Shown one piece after another: positions 33,930 through 34,771 of a stretch of DNA of 34,771 nucleotides. Origin of the DNA: Serratia plymuthica NBRC 102599 (GTDB lineage: Bacteria; Pseudomonadota; Gammaproteobacteria; Enterobacterales; Enterobacteriaceae); NCBI RefSeq assembly GCF_001590925.1, contig NZ_BCTU01000041.1:1-34771 (forward strand). The letters run 5' to 3'. How positions within the stretch are numbered: position 1 is the stretch's first letter; every line of letters starts with the position of its first letter. A model generated the notes under the pieces. The model was not told where the DNA came from. It saw only the letters and a list, made by a program, of their open reading frames with translations, and did no database searches. Both the position numbers and the translations under genes were made by a program.

Positions 33930-34739
33930 TCAGCGTTGGCAGCGGCGGCAGAAGAAGGTACTGCGCTGCCCGTGTTTAGCGGATTCAATCGGCGTGCCGC
34001 ACGCGCGGCAAGGCTCACCCGCACGACCATACACCTGCAATTCTTGCGCGAAATAGCCTGGTTTACCGTCCGACTGCAGGAAATCGCGCAGCGTGGTCCC
34101 CCCTTGCTCAATCGAGCGTAGCAATACCGCCTTGATAGTCTCCACCAGCAACTCAGCTTCCGTTTTGCTCAGCGAACCGGCCGGGCGATCGGGCAGGATC
34201 CCGGCGGTGAACAGTGATTCGCTGGCGTAGATATTGCCAACCCCTACGACCAGCTTGTTATCCATCAGCCAGGGTTTGATCAGCGTGCGCTTATTGCGTG
34301 ACTTTTCGTACAGGTAGGCGCCAGTAAAGGCTTCACTTAGCGGTTCCGGCCCAAGGTGGGCCAGCACATTGCTGTTCGCCAGGTCTTCGCACCACAGCCA
34401 GGCGCCAAAACGGCGGGGATCGGTATAACGCAGCGTCATGCCGTTGCTGATCACCAGATCAACATGGTCGTGCTTACCGGCTTCGGTTTCCTCAGCCAGC
34501 ATACGCAAGCTGCCGGACATCCCCAAATGGACGATAATCCAGCCGTGGTCCAGTTCAATCAGCAGATACTTGGCGCGGCGTTGTACGCTGCGTACCGGCC
34601 GGTCGCTCAGCGCCAGAATTTGCTCGGAAACAGGCCAGCGCAGCCGCGCGTTACGCACCACCGCATACTGAATGCTATGGCCGACAAGATAAGGTTCAAT
34701 ACCACGTCGGCTGGTCTCAACTTCTGGTAATTCAGGCAT
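33930..34739 (-). CDS. mutM: Formamidopyrimidine-DNA glycosylase
   Basis: MutM (Fpg) excises 8-oxoguanine and formamidopyrimidines and cuts the abasic strand. The 269 residues match E. coli. The N-terminal [13 protein letters not shown] holds catalytic Pro1 and Glu2 (after Met removal), RRAKYLL the beta-hairpin lysine, [13 protein letters not shown] the helix-two-turn-helix. The zinc finger [24 protein letters not shown] is at the C-terminus. GGGAG precedes the ATG by 8-9 bases. The gene converges on coaD with no spacer and no terminator between them. Its upstream neighbours (rpmG, rpmB in relatives) lie outside the window. Confidence 0.97.
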   Translation of the reverse strand: MPELPEVETSRRGIEPYLVGHSIQYAVVRNARLRWPVSEQILALSDRPVRSVQRRAKYLLIELDHGWIIVHLGMSGSLRMLAEETEAGKHDHVDLVISNGMTLRYTDPRRFGAWLWCEDLANSNVLAHLGPEPLSEAFTGAYLYEKSRNKRTLIKPWLMDNKLVVGVGNIYASESLFTAGILPDRPAGSLSKTEAELLVETIKAVLLRSIEQGGTTLRDFLQSDGKPGYFAQELQVYGRAGEPCRACGTPIESAKHGQRSTFFCRRCQR

Positions 34740-34771
34740 CTGGCGCTCTCCCGTCGGTTTTCTACCCTTAT

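Overview
The window is chromosomal DNA of an enterobacterium, most likely a Serratia (S. marcescens group). The proteins are near-identical in layout to E. coli housekeeping proteins. The gene order cpxPRA-trmL-(CHAD)-(DUF3313 lipoprotein)-cysE, and an LPS core locus of the Serratia/Klebsiella type (waaQ, wabG, wabH, wabN, waaA, waaE, coaD), point to Serratia. Naming is by recalled family sequences and visible motifs, with no database search. No tRNA, rRNA, insertion sequence, phage gene or CRISPR array is visible, and no gene-free stretch exceeds 300 bases.

Region 1 (1-6139): on the minus strand are sbp (sulfate-binding protein), pfkA (phosphofructokinase, with a Cra operator over its promoter), fieF (metal exporter) and cpxP. 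The cpxP 3' UTR carries the sRNA CpxQ. Divergent from cpxP is the cpxRA two-component operon, and the shared intergenic region holds a perfect CpxR box.

Region 2 (6140-15790): trmL, a stand-alone CHAD protein and a DUF3313 lipoprotein lie on the plus strand. The conserved minus-strand operon yibN-grxC-secB-gpsA-cysE follows. Divergent from yibN is the plus-strand gpmI-envC-yibQ group; gpmI has a striking 5' stem-loop, and a terminator-like hairpin sits at the gpmI/envC junction.

Region 3 (15790-33929): tdh and kbl (threonine catabolism, minus) stand back to back with hldD. From hldD to coaD runs a complete LPS core locus. It comprises hldD-waaF-waaC-GT4-waaL-GT2 (+), a convergent wabN-GT9 pair (-), waaQ-wabG-wabH (+), a lone GT9 (-), and waaA-waaE-coaD (+). 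Together these genes make ADP-heptose, add Kdo and heptoses to lipid A, build the GalA/GlcN outer-core start and ligate O antigen. Four glycosyltransferases (21233, 23666, 24658, 30250) cannot be given a specific sugar from sequence and probably define the strain-specific core.

Region 4 (33930-34771): mutM (DNA glycosylase) on the minus strand, whose stop codon abuts that of coaD.

The window is mostly ordinary core genome. The points most worth checking are RNA-level elements (gpmI leader hairpin, trmL and envC starts inside terminator hairpins, cpxP leader repeat, a small ORF before hldD) and the unassigned core glycosyltransferases. I found no convincing entirely new system.
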